Shown here: piece after piece, positions 44,407 through 53,085 of the stretch
Layout: each line of letters opens with the position of its first letter
Position numbering within the stretch: the stretch's first letter is position 1
NCBI GenBank assembly: GCA_902801515.1
Contig: CADCII010000004.1
Location: 1 to 64,000, forward strand
From: an uncultured Lachnospiraceae bacterium
GTDB lineage: Bacteria; Bacillota; Clostridia; Lachnospirales; Lachnospiraceae
Direction: 5' to 3'
Length of the DNA stretch: 64,000 bases
Position numbers and translations under genes: made by a program
The notes under the pieces: generated by a model
Told to the model about the DNA's origin: nothing
What the model saw: the letters and a program-made list of their open reading frames with translations, nothing else
Databases searched by the model: none

Positions 44407-47211
44407 TCAGTGCGCTTCATACCAGCTGTTTCCTGTATGCATGTCGATCTCAAGCCGGACTTTCATATCGGCAGCTCCTTCCATCTCACGGCGGATGATC
44501 TCCTGTACCTGGCCGATCTCATCCTCATCCGCCTCTACCAGCAGTTCATCATGCACCTGGAGTACAAGACGGCTCTTAAGGTTCTTAGCGCGAAGGCTCC
44601 TGTCCACCCCGACCATGGCGATCTTGATGATGTCCGCCGCAGTTCCCTGGATCGGTGCGTTCATGGCAACCCTCTCTCCGAAGGACCTGCGCATGAAGTT
44701 GGATTCCTTAAGTTCCGGGATCGGTCTCCTGCGGCCATACAGTGTTTCAGAATAACCCTTTTCTTTAGCCCCTGCCACAGCAGAGTCCAGAAATGCCTTG
44801 ATCCCCGGAAATGTCCTGAAATACTGTTCTATAAACTCCGCCGCTTCCTTCCTTGTGATTGACAGTCCCTGGCTCAGGCCAAATGAACTGATTCCGTATA
44901 CGATCCCAAAGTTGACTGCCTTCGCATTTCTCCGTAGCTGGGGAGTCACCTCTTCAAGCGGGACATGGAAGACCTCGCTGGCAGTGATCGCATGAATGTC
45001 TTCTGCGGAATTGTACGCCCGGATGAGATTCTCATCACCCGATACATGCGCGAGCACGCGCAGTTCGATCTGCGAATAGTCCGCGTCCACAAACTTTGAC
45101 CCTTCTTTCGGGACAAAGACTCTGCGGAGTTCTCTTCCCAGCTCTGTCCTGACAGGGATATTCTGAAGGTTCGGATCGGTCGAACTGATACGGCCGGTCG
45201 CAGTGATCGTCTGGTTGAACTTGCCGTGGATCCTTCCGTCTTCTGAAATATACGCTGACAGACCGTCCGCATAAGTGGACTTTAGTTTCGTGAGCTGGCG
45301 GTACTCCAGGATATCCGCAACGATAGGATACTCCTCGGCCAGTTTCTCCAGTACGTCAGCCGCCGTCGAATAACCGGTCTTGGTCTTCTTTCCGTACGGA
45401 AGATGAAGATCCTCAAACAGAACCTGTCCCAGCTGCTTAGGAGAATTGATATTAAACTCCTGTCCTGCCTGCCTGTATATGTCTGCTTCAAGCTCAGCTA
45501 TACGCCCGGTCAGCTTCTCCCCGTATTCCTTCAGTTCATCCGCCCTGACAAGAATACCTTCCTTCTGCATATGGTACAGGACAAATACCAGCGGCATCTC
45601 AATCGTATCAAAGAGTTTCTCCATCCCTTCTTCGGCAAGAGTCTCCCGGATCTTATCCTCCGTCTTAAGGGCGGTCTGTGCCTGAAGGCATGCAAACCTG
45701 ACAAGCGCATCCATCGCGCTGCCCGGATCCTGCGGCCCTGAAGAATCCCTTGTCTTCTTTGCGCCGGAAGGCAGCACAGACGGGTCTTCATACGCGAGGG
45801 CGGCGATCTCAGCGATTCCCCTCTTCCCCATAAGTTCCGCCTGCGAAGGGACAAACTGCCCGGCATATGTCTTCATCACAGCATCATAGGAATAGACTCC
45901 CTGAAGCGGATTCAGCAGATAGGCGCCTATGGCTGCATCAAAAAATAAACTCTGCTCATCTGGCGCAAAGCCGTTTCCGTCATCAAGAACATTCAGCTGT
46001 TCCTTCATATCGATCATCGCGATATGGCGGGCATTTTTCACCAGCCTGACAAGCGATGAAGCAGACGGTCTTGCGATAAAGATATCCTCCTCTTCAAGGG
46101 CGATCGCCGCGCCGGCGATAATACCATTCTCATACAGGATCTGCAGTCCGAAACGATCTGCCTCAGATGCCTTTGTAAGCGCCTTTTCCACTTCCGGATC
46201 TTCTCCGCCGCCCTGAAGGCCGGCAAGATATTCCCCGATAGGTCCGGCCTCCGCTGCCCCTCTGTCAGGCGTAAGGACACAGCAGGGTCTCTCTTTTGCC
46301 TGTGGCTGTATGGCAGGCGTATCTTCCATATTGGCGAGGAACCGGCTCACCATGGTCCGAAGTTCCAGTTCCCTGCACAGGTCAAGTGCCTCCTGTGTAT
46401 ACAAAGCCGCGTGGTCTTTATCCAGTCTTGCCTTGTCAAAATCAAGTTCAAAAGGCGCGTTTCTGTCTATGGCAGCCAGCCATTCCGACAGCTTCGCATC
46501 CTCCCAGTAATCTCTGAGAGAAGCCTGCGCTCTGGCAGGTTTGATCTCATCCAGATGGTCGTGCGCATTGTCGATACTGTGGTACTGGGCAATGATCTTC
46601 GTGGCGGTCTTCTCACCCACTCCGGGGATCCCCGGGATATTGTCGGACGCGTCTCCCATCAGTGCCTTGACCTGTATGAATTCTTCAGGCGTTACAAGAT
46701 ATCGCTCCTGCACATCCTTTGCATAATAATCCTCGACCTCGGTCCCGCTCTTTTTTGTCTTCGGGATCCGTACCATGGTCCTGTCGGAAGCAAGCTGCAG
46801 CAGATCACGGTCTCCGGAGATGATCCGTACATCCAGATCCTGCTCCTCCGCTTTTCTTGAGATGGTACCGATCAGGTCATCCGCCTCGTATCCCTCCAGC
46901 ATCATAAGAGGAACTCCCATCGCAGTGAGCATGTTCTTCATAAGAGGTACCTGTTCACGCAGTTCATCCGGCATGGCGTGCCTTGTCCCCTTGTACGCCT
47001 CATACCGTTTGTGGCGGAACGTCGGAGCATGCAGGTCAAAGGCAACCGCCAGATACTGCGCCTGCTCCTCATCCAGGATCTTAAACAGAATATTCAGAAA
47101 ACCATAGACGGCATTCGTATGGACGCCCGCACTGTTCGTAAGAAGCGGGATCCCGTAGAAAGCACGGTTCAATAAGCTGTGACCGTCCAGCAATACGATC
47201 TTATCACTCAT
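44407..47211 (-). CDS. polA: DNA polymerase I
   Basis: A 934-residue polymerase. The 5'-3' exonuclease domain (1-290) has LLDGHSLLNRAFYG, YEADDLIGTI, GDRDLLQL and MGDASDNIPGIPGVGEKTA. The middle domain (about 310-500) keeps the fold but lacks the acidic proofreading residues, as in Bacillus enzymes. The polymerase domain (about 560-934) has DADYSQIELRVLAH, RRNAKAVNFGIVYG and QVHDELLVE. Its start overlaps the upstream zinc-finger gene by eight bases. Confidence 0.97.
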   Translation of the reverse strand: MSDKIVLLDGHSLLNRAFYGIPLLTNSAGVHTNAVYGFLNILFKILDEEQAQYLAVAFDLHAPTFRHKRYEAYKGTRHAMPDELREQVPLMKNMLTAMGVPLMMLEGYEADDLIGTISRKAEEQDLDVRIISGDRDLLQLASDRTMVRIPKTKKSGTEVEDYYAKDVQERYLVTPEEFIQVKALMGDASDNIPGIPGVGEKTATKIIAQYHSIDNAHDHLDEIKPARAQASLRDYWEDAKLSEWLAAIDRNAPFELDFDKARLDKDHAALYTQEALDLCRELELRTMVSRFLANMEDTPAIQPQAKERPCCVLTPDRGAAEAGPIGEYLAGLQGGGEDPEVEKALTKASEADRFGLQILYENGIIAGAAIALEEEDIFIARPSASSLVRLVKNARHIAMIDMKEQLNVLDDGNGFAPDEQSLFFDAAIGAYLLNPLQGVYSYDAVMKTYAGQFVPSQAELMGKRGIAEIAALAYEDPSVLPSGAKKTRDSSGPQDPGSAMDALVRFACLQAQTALKTEDKIRETLAEEGMEKLFDTIEMPLVFVLYHMQKEGILVRADELKEYGEKLTGRIAELEADIYRQAGQEFNINSPKQLGQVLFEDLHLPYGKKTKTGYSTAADVLEKLAEEYPIVADILEYRQLTKLKSTYADGLSAYISEDGRIHGKFNQTITATGRISSTDPNLQNIPVRTELGRELRRVFVPKEGSKFVDADYSQIELRVLAHVSGDENLIRAYNSAEDIHAITASEVFHVPLEEVTPQLRRNAKAVNFGIVYGISSFGLSQGLSITRKEAAEFIEQYFRTFPGIKAFLDSAVAGAKEKGYSETLYGRRRPIPELKESNFMRRSFGERVAMNAPIQGTAADIIKIAMVGVDRSLRAKNLKSRLVLQVHDELLVEADEDEIGQVQEIIRREMEGAADMKVRLEIDMHTGNSWYEAH

Positions 47212-47659
47212 TTACTGTTGTCTCCTTCTCTTTATCTGTCTCTTCCGCAGTCAGAGCGGCAGGCACTTCATACTCTTCCTCGACTGCAGGCCTTCCTATA
47301 ATACTTAATCTGAGCGGCCATTCGAGATGCACATTTGAAAAAGTAACGATCCCCCAGAGGGCGGCGACAAGCGCAAACTCGGCAGTCAGGATCACCGCTA
47401 CCTTGAAAGCTTTGCTCTGATTGCGTCTTCTCAGATAAGCCCTGGATTCTTCCAGTTTCCGCCTGAGTTTCTTTTTGAAGTTATAATCGCCCTTCTCGTC
47501 CACATCATTCAGCGTTCTGTAGATTGAATAATAGACTTCCAGCTCATCAAAACAGTCCGGACAGGTCTGTACATGATTCAGGAATTCTTCCAGTTCCCTG
47601 TCCGACAGATATCCGTCCAGATATGCCCGGATCATCTGCTGCGATGTAACACAATTCAT
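47204..47659 (-). CDS. Zinc-finger anti-sigma-like membrane protein
   Basis: A 151-residue protein. The N-terminal zinc-binding anti-sigma motif HVQTCPDC (HxxxCxxC, about residues 33-40) sits in a helical domain. A basic stretch and one membrane segment (VAVILTAEFALVAALWGIV, about 88-106) follow, then an acidic outer tail. No sigma factor gene is adjacent, so the partner is unknown. The start MNCVTSQQ has AAGGG nine bases upstream. It is translated with polA. Confidence 0.75.
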   Translation of the reverse strand: MNCVTSQQMIRAYLDGYLSDRELEEFLNHVQTCPDCFDELEVYYSIYRTLNDVDEKGDYNFKKKLRRKLEESRAYLRRRNQSKAFKVAVILTAEFALVAALWGIVTFSNVHLEWPLRLSIIGRPAVEEEYEVPAALTAEETDKEKETTVNE

Positions 47660-47710
47660 TTTCAATATCCCTTTACTGTGCAAAATGAGTCGGTTTCCAG
47701 GTTATCCAAT

Positions 47711-47739
47711 ATTATATAGCATCCTTCTGTGAAAAACAG
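47711..47739 (-). promoter_or_regulatory. Candidate promoter of the zinc-finger-polA operon
   Basis: Minus-strand TATAAT (47716-47711) lies about 50 bases before the zinc-finger gene start. The -35 at 17 bases (CTGTTT, 47739-47734) is weak. Confidence 0.5.
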
Positions 47740-47771
47740 TACTTTGTTTGGATGCCATTTCTTTTTGTGCA

Positions 47772-47780
47772 TGGTATAAT
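47772..47780 (+). promoter_or_regulatory. Extended -10 promoter of mgtE copy 2
   Basis: TGGTATAAT, a TGn-extended perfect -10, lies about 32 bases before the ATG with no good -35. The leader is too short for a magnesium riboswitch. Confidence 0.65.
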
Positions 47781-47811
47781 AATAAGAACTTCTGAAAAAG
47801 GAGGAATCCCC

Positions 47812-49149
47812 ATGGCAGATTTCAAGGATATTACCAGATTACTGACGAGCGGTGTGCCCGACAATATTCAGCGCCTCGTAGATGAAACGCATCCCGCCGA
47901 TGTTCTGGAGGCTGTCCAGGAAGAAGCCGGAGGAGATTACAAATATCTGCTGGCGCTGCCGGACGACTTTCTTGCAGACGTCATCGATGAAGCGGATGAC
48001 GATGATAAATATGACATCCTGAAAGTCATGGATCCGGACCGGACAAGGTCCGTCCTGAACCGGATGAGCGTTGACGAGATCGCCGACCTGATCCAGGAAC
48101 TTGAGGATGATAACAAGGAAGCTGTCATAAAGTCTCTGCTGCGCGGCCGTACCAAAACGGACGTTACCAAGCTTCTGAAATACGACGAAGATACCGCCGG
48201 CGGTATCATGACCACACAGTTCATCGCGATCTATGCGTCGAACACGGTCATGAAGGCTCTGAACTATCTCAAGACAGAGGTGGACGCCGAGACCAGTTAC
48301 TACATGTACGTCGTCAACAAAGAAGATTATACGCTGCTTGGCGTTGTCTCCCTGCGCGATCTGGTCATGGCACCGTTTGACACCCGTATTGAAGAGATCA
48401 TGAATACCAACGTCATATCCGTCAACGCCAACCTTGACCAGGAAGACGTTGCGGATGAATTCTCAAAATACGGTTATCCTGCACTGCCTGTCGTAGATGA
48501 TAACGGAAAAATGATCGGAATCGTCACTGTTGATGATGTCATCGACGTCATCAACGAAGAGGCTACCGAAGACATCTACCACATGGGCGGTGTCAACAAG
48601 GAAGAAAAGATCGACGGTACTGTCCTTGAATCAGTCAAGAGCCGTCTGCCCTGGCTGATCGTCAACCTGTTCACTGCCATTCTTGCCTCTTCCGTCATTG
48701 CGAAATTTGACGGAACCATCGAGAAGATCGTGGCACTCTCCGCAGTCATGACGATCATCTCCGGAATGGGCGGAAACGCCGGGACGCAGTCTCTTACCAT
48801 GGTCGTGCGCGCCCTCTCACTGGATGAGATCGATAAAAACAACGCAAAAAGCATACTCCTCAAAGAGATCTTCGCAGGATTTCTGAATGGAGTCGTGATC
48901 GGCGCTCTGGTTGCCGCGATCGCCCTCTTCTACAATTTCAATCCGTGGTTCGGGCTGATCGCAGGGCTTGCGATGATCATGAACATGGTCTGCGCCGCCC
49001 TTGCCGGCTTCCTGATCCCGATCATTCTGGAGATGATGCACATAGATCCTGCACTGGCGTCGAGCGTCTTCGTGACAACAGTCACGGACTGCCTGGGGTT
49101 CTTCTTCTTTCTCGGGCTTGCGACCCTCACCATGCCGCTTCTGATGTGA
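47812..49149 (+). CDS. mgtE: Magnesium transporter MgtE (copy 2)
   Basis: A 445-residue protein with the same plan as copy 1: N domain (to about 120), CBS pair (about 125-250; YGYPALPVVDDNGKMIGIVT) and five membrane segments (about 280-440) with ISGMGGNAGTQSLTMVVRAL. AAGGAGG lies before MADFKDITRLL, which overrules a longer open frame. The two copies differ clearly in sequence, so this is not a recent duplication. Confidence 0.94.
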   Translation: MADFKDITRLLTSGVPDNIQRLVDETHPADVLEAVQEEAGGDYKYLLALPDDFLADVIDEADDDDKYDILKVMDPDRTRSVLNRMSVDEIADLIQELEDDNKEAVIKSLLRGRTKTDVTKLLKYDEDTAGGIMTTQFIAIYASNTVMKALNYLKTEVDAETSYYMYVVNKEDYTLLGVVSLRDLVMAPFDTRIEEIMNTNVISVNANLDQEDVADEFSKYGYPALPVVDDNGKMIGIVTVDDVIDVINEEATEDIYHMGGVNKEEKIDGTVLESVKSRLPWLIVNLFTAILASSVIAKFDGTIEKIVALSAVMTIISGMGGNAGTQSLTMVVRALSLDEIDKNNAKSILLKEIFAGFLNGVVIGALVAAIALFYNFNPWFGLIAGLAMIMNMVCAALAGFLIPIILEMMHIDPALASSVFVTTVTDCLGFFFFLGLATLTMPLLM

Positions 49150-49221
49150 ATGGCGACTCCTCAGACCTGTCATGAAACAAAGATACACGGACAGATTATT
49201 TAACACTATGCTCACAGAAAA

Positions 49222-49265
49222 AGCGTGCCGCAGTATTGATATGCTACCATACTGCGCGGCACGCT
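49222..49265. terminator. Bidirectional terminator between mgtE and exodeoxyribonuclease III
   Basis: AGCGTGCCG / CGGCACGCT (9 bp) continues as CAGTA / TACTG after a two-base bulge, with T runs on both strands (CTTTT on plus, TTTTC on minus). It lies between convergent genes. Confidence 0.85.
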
Positions 49266-49333
49266 CTTTTATGTTTATAATCTTCATGCTGTCCCTGCCA
49301 GGGCCTGCTGCTCCCCGCAGCCGGATCCATTTT

Positions 49334-50092
49334 TTACAGATCCACGTCAAGTTCCACCGGACAGTGGTCTGATCCGAATACATCTGTATGGATCTTTGCC
49401 CCAATCAGTTTCTCATCCAGGGATTTCGATGTGATGAAATAATCGATACGCCATCCCGCATTCTTCTCTCTCGCACGGAACCGATAGCTCCACCAGGAGT
49501 AGACACCTTCCAGATCAGGATAGAAAAACCGCCATGTATCCGTGAATCCGGAGCCAAGCAGCTGTGTCATCTTCGCTCTCTCTTCATCGGAAAAACCTGC
49601 ATTCTTATGGTTCGCCTTCGGATTCTTCAGGTCGATCTCCTCATGCGCGACATTCAGGTCCCCGCACAGTATGACCGGCTTTTTCCCGTCCAGTCCTCTG
49701 ATGTAAGCCTGGAAATCATCCTCCCATTTCATCCTGTAATCCAGGCGTTTCAGACCATCCTGCGAATTCGGCGTATAGCAGGTGACAAAATAAAACTCAG
49801 GATACTCCAGCGTAATGACCCTTCCCTCCAGGTCATGCTCCTCAATCCCGATCCCGTAAGTCACATTGACCGGTTCTCTCTTAGCAAAGACCGCCGTCCC
49901 TGAGTACCCTTTCTTCTGTGCATAGTTCCAGTACTGATGATAGCCTTCAGGAAGCCGGAGATCGATCTGTCCCTCCTGCAGCTTTGTCTCCTGGACAGCG
50001 AACAGATCCGCGTCCATCTGTCTGAGGATATCTTCAAACCCTTTTCCTACACAGGCCCTAAGGCCGTTTACATTCCAGCTGACTGCCTTCAT
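49334..50092 (-). CDS. xth: Exodeoxyribonuclease III / AP endonuclease
   Basis: A 252-residue base-excision-repair enzyme cutting at abasic sites. MKAVSWNVNGLRACVGKGFE, VQETKLQEGQ (metal-binding Glu), GDLNVAHEEIDLKNPKANHK, WSYRFRAREKNAGWRIDYF and the final GSDHCPVELDVDL are all intact. The length matches the ExoA/Xth group of Firmicutes. It is monocistronic as far as can be seen. Confidence 0.96.
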   Translation of the reverse strand: MKAVSWNVNGLRACVGKGFEDILRQMDADLFAVQETKLQEGQIDLRLPEGYHQYWNYAQKKGYSGTAVFAKREPVNVTYGIGIEEHDLEGRVITLEYPEFYFVTCYTPNSQDGLKRLDYRMKWEDDFQAYIRGLDGKKPVILCGDLNVAHEEIDLKNPKANHKNAGFSDEERAKMTQLLGSGFTDTWRFFYPDLEGVYSWWSYRFRAREKNAGWRIDYFITSKSLDEKLIGAKIHTDVFGSDHCPVELDVDL

Positions 50093-50234
50093 AATCCATC
50101 TCTCCCAAGAATCAGTCTTTCCCTTACATCTGTTCTGCCCAGTATATCATGAAAATGAATCATGTGAAATGGACTTGATTTTATGCGCACGATATGCATT
50201 AATAATATCATGATTTCAGAGAGGAGGGTTTGCT

Positions 50235-50657
50235 ATGAAACTGATCTACCCTGCCATATTTACTCCCTATTTCGATGAGGGTGGATATGACGTCACATTT
50301 CCTGATCTTCCGTCTTGCACAGCTTCCGGAGATAATCTGGAGGAAGCGCTTGACAATGCTGCTGACGAGGCAAGCCGCTGTATTCTCTCCCTGATGGAGA
50401 AAGGCCAGGACGTACCTCCCGCGTCAGATTATTCCGATATAGAGGTTGAGGACCCGGATGACTTCATCAACTATATCGTACTGGACATGGGAGCCTACTC
50501 CGAAGCACACGCGCAGAAATCAGTACGAAAGAATATTACGATTCCCTCCTGGCTGAATGCGTACGGGGAAGCCCATCACGTTAACTTCTCCCGGATCCTG
50601 CAGGACGCTCTGCTGAATATGACGCAGCAGAAACGCTCTGACAGAGACGGTTTCTGA
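50235..50657 (+). CDS. HicB-family antitoxin-like protein (orphan)
   Basis: A 140-residue protein. The partial RNase H-like HicB fold is seen as MKLIYPAIFTPYFDEGGYDV, TFPDLPSCTASGDNLEEALD and ASRCILSLMEKGQ. The C-terminal helix region (IPSWLNAYGEAHHVNFSRIL) is a CopG-like DNA-binding tail. No HicA toxin frame (a 60-80 residue dsRBD-like protein) precedes or follows it. AGGAGG lies just upstream of the ATG. It may be a solitary regulator or a relic of a toxin-antitoxin pair. Confidence 0.8.
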   Translation: MKLIYPAIFTPYFDEGGYDVTFPDLPSCTASGDNLEEALDNAADEASRCILSLMEKGQDVPPASDYSDIEVEDPDDFINYIVLDMGAYSEAHAQKSVRKNITIPSWLNAYGEAHHVNFSRILQDALLNMTQQKRSDRDGF

Positions 50658-50689
50658 CAGGCTCAGCATCGATGTATTTTGATTGATTA

Positions 50690-50718
50690 TTGTCTAAGAA
50701 CTGAATTTGTGATATTAT
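50690..50718 (+). promoter_or_regulatory. Promoter of tRNA-Leu
   Basis: TTGTCT (50690-50695), 17 bases, TATTAT (50713-50718), 38 bases before the tRNA 5' end. Confidence 0.7.
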
Positions 50719-50756
50719 TCTGATGTTTCCGTTCTGAGAGGTTCGGAAACAGGTCA

Positions 50757-50839
50757 GCCGGTGTGTCGGAATGGCAGACGAGGAAGACTCAAAATCTTTT
50801 GTAGGCAACTACGTGTGGGTTCGAGTCCCACCACCGGCA
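50757..50839 (+). tRNA. tRNA-Leu (anticodon CAA)
   Basis: An 83-base class II tRNA. The acceptor arms GCCGGTG (50757-50763) and CACCGGC (50832-50838) pair perfectly, with discriminator A. The anticodon stem GAAGA/TCTTT holds loop CTCAAAA, so the anticodon is CAA, reading UUG. A variable arm (TGTAGGCAACTACGTG region) and the T-arm GTGGGTTCGAGTCCCAC are present. CCA is not encoded. Confidence 0.95.
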
Positions 50840-50845
50840 TATATG

Positions 50846-50890
50846 CAGAAACCGTGTTATTGCTGAAAGCCAGCAATTACGCGGTTTCTG
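50846..50890 (+). terminator. Terminator of tRNA-Leu
   Basis: A long hairpin starts seven bases after the tRNA. Arms 50846-50865 and 50871-50890 pair along about 19 positions with one mismatch and one G-U pair, around loop AAAGC. It is followed by a T-rich stretch (TTCTTTCATTTC). Confidence 0.8.
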
Positions 50891-51014
50891 TTCTTTCATT
50901 TCGCTTATTTCATATCACCACACGTTTCGAAAGTTCCTTTTTTGCAGGAACAAAGATATCTTCAAAAAATCTCCTCAGAATAACCTTACAGAGAATAATA
51001 GCCCGATAAGTGAA

Positions 51015-51043
51015 TTGACATTCTTATTGAGTTATATTAATCT
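51015..51043 (+). promoter_or_regulatory. Promoter of the GLUG-repeat gene
   Basis: Perfect TTGACA (51015-51020), 17 bases, TAATCT (51038-51043), 54 bases before the ATG. The ribosome binding site is GAGGAGG. Confidence 0.6.
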
Positions 51044-51097
51044 AACTACGGTTTTTCTTAACTAATATTCATTCTGACTATAGAGGAGGTTATATCT

Positions 51098-52174
51098 ATG
51101 AAAAAAGTGGCAGTATTCTCACTTTCAGCCATGCTTGCTGCAGTTTCCTGCATAGGCGCAGTTGCCCAGGAGACAGAACAGGATATGACAGAAGGAAGTG
51201 TCACGCCCGTTGTGGAAGAGATTCCGGAGGATGCGATTGAGATTGCTTCCGCGGAAGACCTGGCAGCAGTCAATGACAATCTCAGTGCATATTATGTGCT
51301 GACGGCAGACATTGACCTTGAAGGCGCTGCAATCACCCCGATCGGAAGCTTTGTACCGGAAGGGGAGGAAGATGAAGAGGCTGAGACTCCCTCCGATGAG
51401 AATGCCTTTACAGGAACCTTCAACGGAAACGGCTACACGATCTCCAACTTCACGGTAGGTGAAGAAGACAGCTGGTGCTCCGGTCTGTTCGGCTGCATCG
51501 CCAATGCGACCGTCGAGAACCTGACAGTGGAGAATGCTTCTGCACAGGGCACCATCATGGTCAGTGACGTGGTCGGTTATTCCTACTGCTCCACCGTAAA
51601 TGATATTGTCCTGAAAGACGGCTCAGTCAAGGCTTTTGCTTCCGAAATGAGCTCAGAAGGTATGTACGGCGGCATCGTCGGCGCCGGCATGGGCAGCATG
51701 CTGATCAACTGTGAAGCACAGGCAGACATCGAGATCCCTGACAACACGGCAAACGCCGGTATCGTAGGGGGCGGCCTGGAAATGACTTCCCTTCTCAACT
51801 GCTCTTCGTCCGGCAGCGTCACTGCAGGTAAAAAATGCTACGGACTGGGCGGCGTCTCGGGCTGCGCATTCGGTGCTGAAGAGATCACTTCCTGCTCTGC
51901 ATCTGATGTGACCATCACCGCAGGCGACGGCTGCTTCTGGATCGGAGGCATCACGGGGTACTCAGGAGGATTCGAGGATGAATCAGCAGGCGTTCCTGTA
52001 ACGGAAGTCTCAGACTGCACCACCAGCAACGTCGAGATAGATGCCCCGGAAGGCGCAGAAGGCGTTGATGACTTTGTCGGAGCTGGTTTCTTCAACGAAG
52101 AAGTCGCACAGGCATTCGGTGCTCCGTACGATCAGCCGACTGTCTTCACCATCGAGAACTGCACCGCTGCATAA
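51098..52174 (+). CDS. Secreted GLUG-repeat protein
   Basis: A 358-residue exported protein. The signal peptide (residues 1-24; MKKVAVFSLSAMLAAVSC then IGAVA-QE) is of type I. After it, IEIASAEDLAAVNDNLSAYY followed by VLTADIDLEGAAITPIGSF and FTGTFNGNGYTISNFTV is the standard opening of GLUG proteins. Repeats such as GLFGCIANATVENLTVENA, GGIVGAGMGSMLINCEAQ, AGIVGGGLEMTSLLNCSSSG and GGVSGCAF predict a right-handed beta-solenoid. Cysteines recur in the repeats. No anchor motif is visible. The function is unknown; adhesion or an extracellular scaffold are guesses from family context. Confidence 0.82.
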   Translation: MKKVAVFSLSAMLAAVSCIGAVAQETEQDMTEGSVTPVVEEIPEDAIEIASAEDLAAVNDNLSAYYVLTADIDLEGAAITPIGSFVPEGEEDEEAETPSDENAFTGTFNGNGYTISNFTVGEEDSWCSGLFGCIANATVENLTVENASAQGTIMVSDVVGYSYCSTVNDIVLKDGSVKAFASEMSSEGMYGGIVGAGMGSMLINCEAQADIEIPDNTANAGIVGGGLEMTSLLNCSSSGSVTAGKKCYGLGGVSGCAFGAEEITSCSASDVTITAGDGCFWIGGITGYSGGFEDESAGVPVTEVSDCTTSNVEIDAPEGAEGVDDFVGAGFFNEEVAQAFGAPYDQPTVFTIENCTAA

Positions 52175-52209
52175 AATGCACGCATCCTTGCTGTAATCGT
52201 AAACGTTGA

Positions 52210-52238
52210 AAATGGCGCCGCATCTGACGGCGCCATTT
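52210..52238. terminator. Bidirectional terminator between GLUG and glucosaminidase genes
   Basis: A perfect 11-bp stem AAATGGCGCCG / CGGCGCCATTT with a seven-base loop and short T runs on both strands. It lies between convergent genes. Confidence 0.8.
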
Positions 52239-52272
52239 CTATATTCTGATGAAGAATTGTCCGCAATCCTGT

Positions 52273-53085
52273 TTATTTCATATTCACAGACAGTTTCTTC
52301 TGCTCTTCTTCATCTGTCTCATCTGAATGCGATTCTATCCGGATCTTCGCAGGAGCAGTTTCTTCATGATCGTTCTCTGCAATGAGCTTGTCACAGGAGA
52401 TTCTGTCATCGGACTCCATCGGAACCTCTGCCAGAAGCCTGTGCAGTTCATAGTGCGGATTGTATTTGTCATGGGGATAGTCATATTTGCCGACTTCGAC
52501 AGAATCCGGCATGCCTTCCACGTAAGGGACATACTTTCGTCCGTTCGGAAAGGCCAGTTTATTCCACTCATAAGCTCCGACTGCGGTAGCGTGGGCCACA
52601 ATCCCTTCATAATACCCCGCTGTCCCTGTCATATATCCGCTGGCAATGACAGCGCTGTACATGGCTTCCGGAGTGGAATTCAGATTGCGTATCACCGAAG
52701 CGACTCCAGGATAATTCCCCTGCCAGAACCAGATCAGGAATGCATGAAGGCCGTCCGAGAAGGTCGGAAATGAAGCGAACCCCCCATACACACTTCCGCA
52801 GGGAACGATTGCCGCGATCGTCGGGGAATAAGATATTCCCCAGTAGTTATTGTATACGGCGGCAAGGGCGGAAACTGAATTATATCCGGACTCTACACCT
52901 GCCATGCCGACAACAGTCGAAGGCCATATACCATATTCCCTGCACTGGGTTATGATCTCGTCCTTGTGCGATTCCATGATACTCTTCAAGTCAGCGGCAT
53001 GTGCAGTGCCTGCCAGTGAAGCCCCGATGATCATCGTGAGGACAAACACACGTATCTTTTTACCAAATGAACTCATAGGCCGCAT
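52273..53085 (-). CDS. Exported glucosaminidase-domain protein (putative peptidoglycan hydrolase)
   Basis: A 270-residue protein with a signal peptide (about 1-30, ending GTAHAAD). The lysozyme-like glucosaminidase domain (about 35-180) shows YGIWPSTVVGMAGVESGYNS, where the Glu in VESG is the likely catalytic acid, then NNYWGI, YGGFASFPTFSDGLHAFLIW and ATAVGAYEWNKL. A charged tail (about 195-270) follows. The start overlaps the upstream stop as TAATG; M4 (53076) is an equally possible start. It likely cleaves glycan strands together with the peptidoglycan-binding partner upstream. Confidence 0.82.
   Translation of the reverse strand: MRPMSSFGKKIRVFVLTMIIGASLAGTAHAADLKSIMESHKDEIITQCREYGIWPSTVVGMAGVESGYNSVSALAAVYNNYWGISYSPTIAAIVPCGSVYGGFASFPTFSDGLHAFLIWFWQGNYPGVASVIRNLNSTPEAMYSAVIASGYMTGTAGYYEGIVAHATAVGAYEWNKLAFPNGRKYVPYVEGMPDSVEVGKYDYPHDKYNPHYELHRLLAEVPMESDDRISCDKLIAENDHEETAPAKIRIESHSDETDEEEQKKLSVNMK

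Noticed and set aside
50658-50756. A HicA toxin gene next to HicB.
   Set aside because: The stretch is under 100 bases and holds the tRNA promoter; no suitable frame is present, and the upstream gap of about 140 bases holds none either.
50757-50890. tRNA-Leu as an integration site for a mobile element.
   Set aside because: No integrase, no repeat of the tRNA 3' end downstream and no change in gene style were seen; a normal terminator follows the tRNA.
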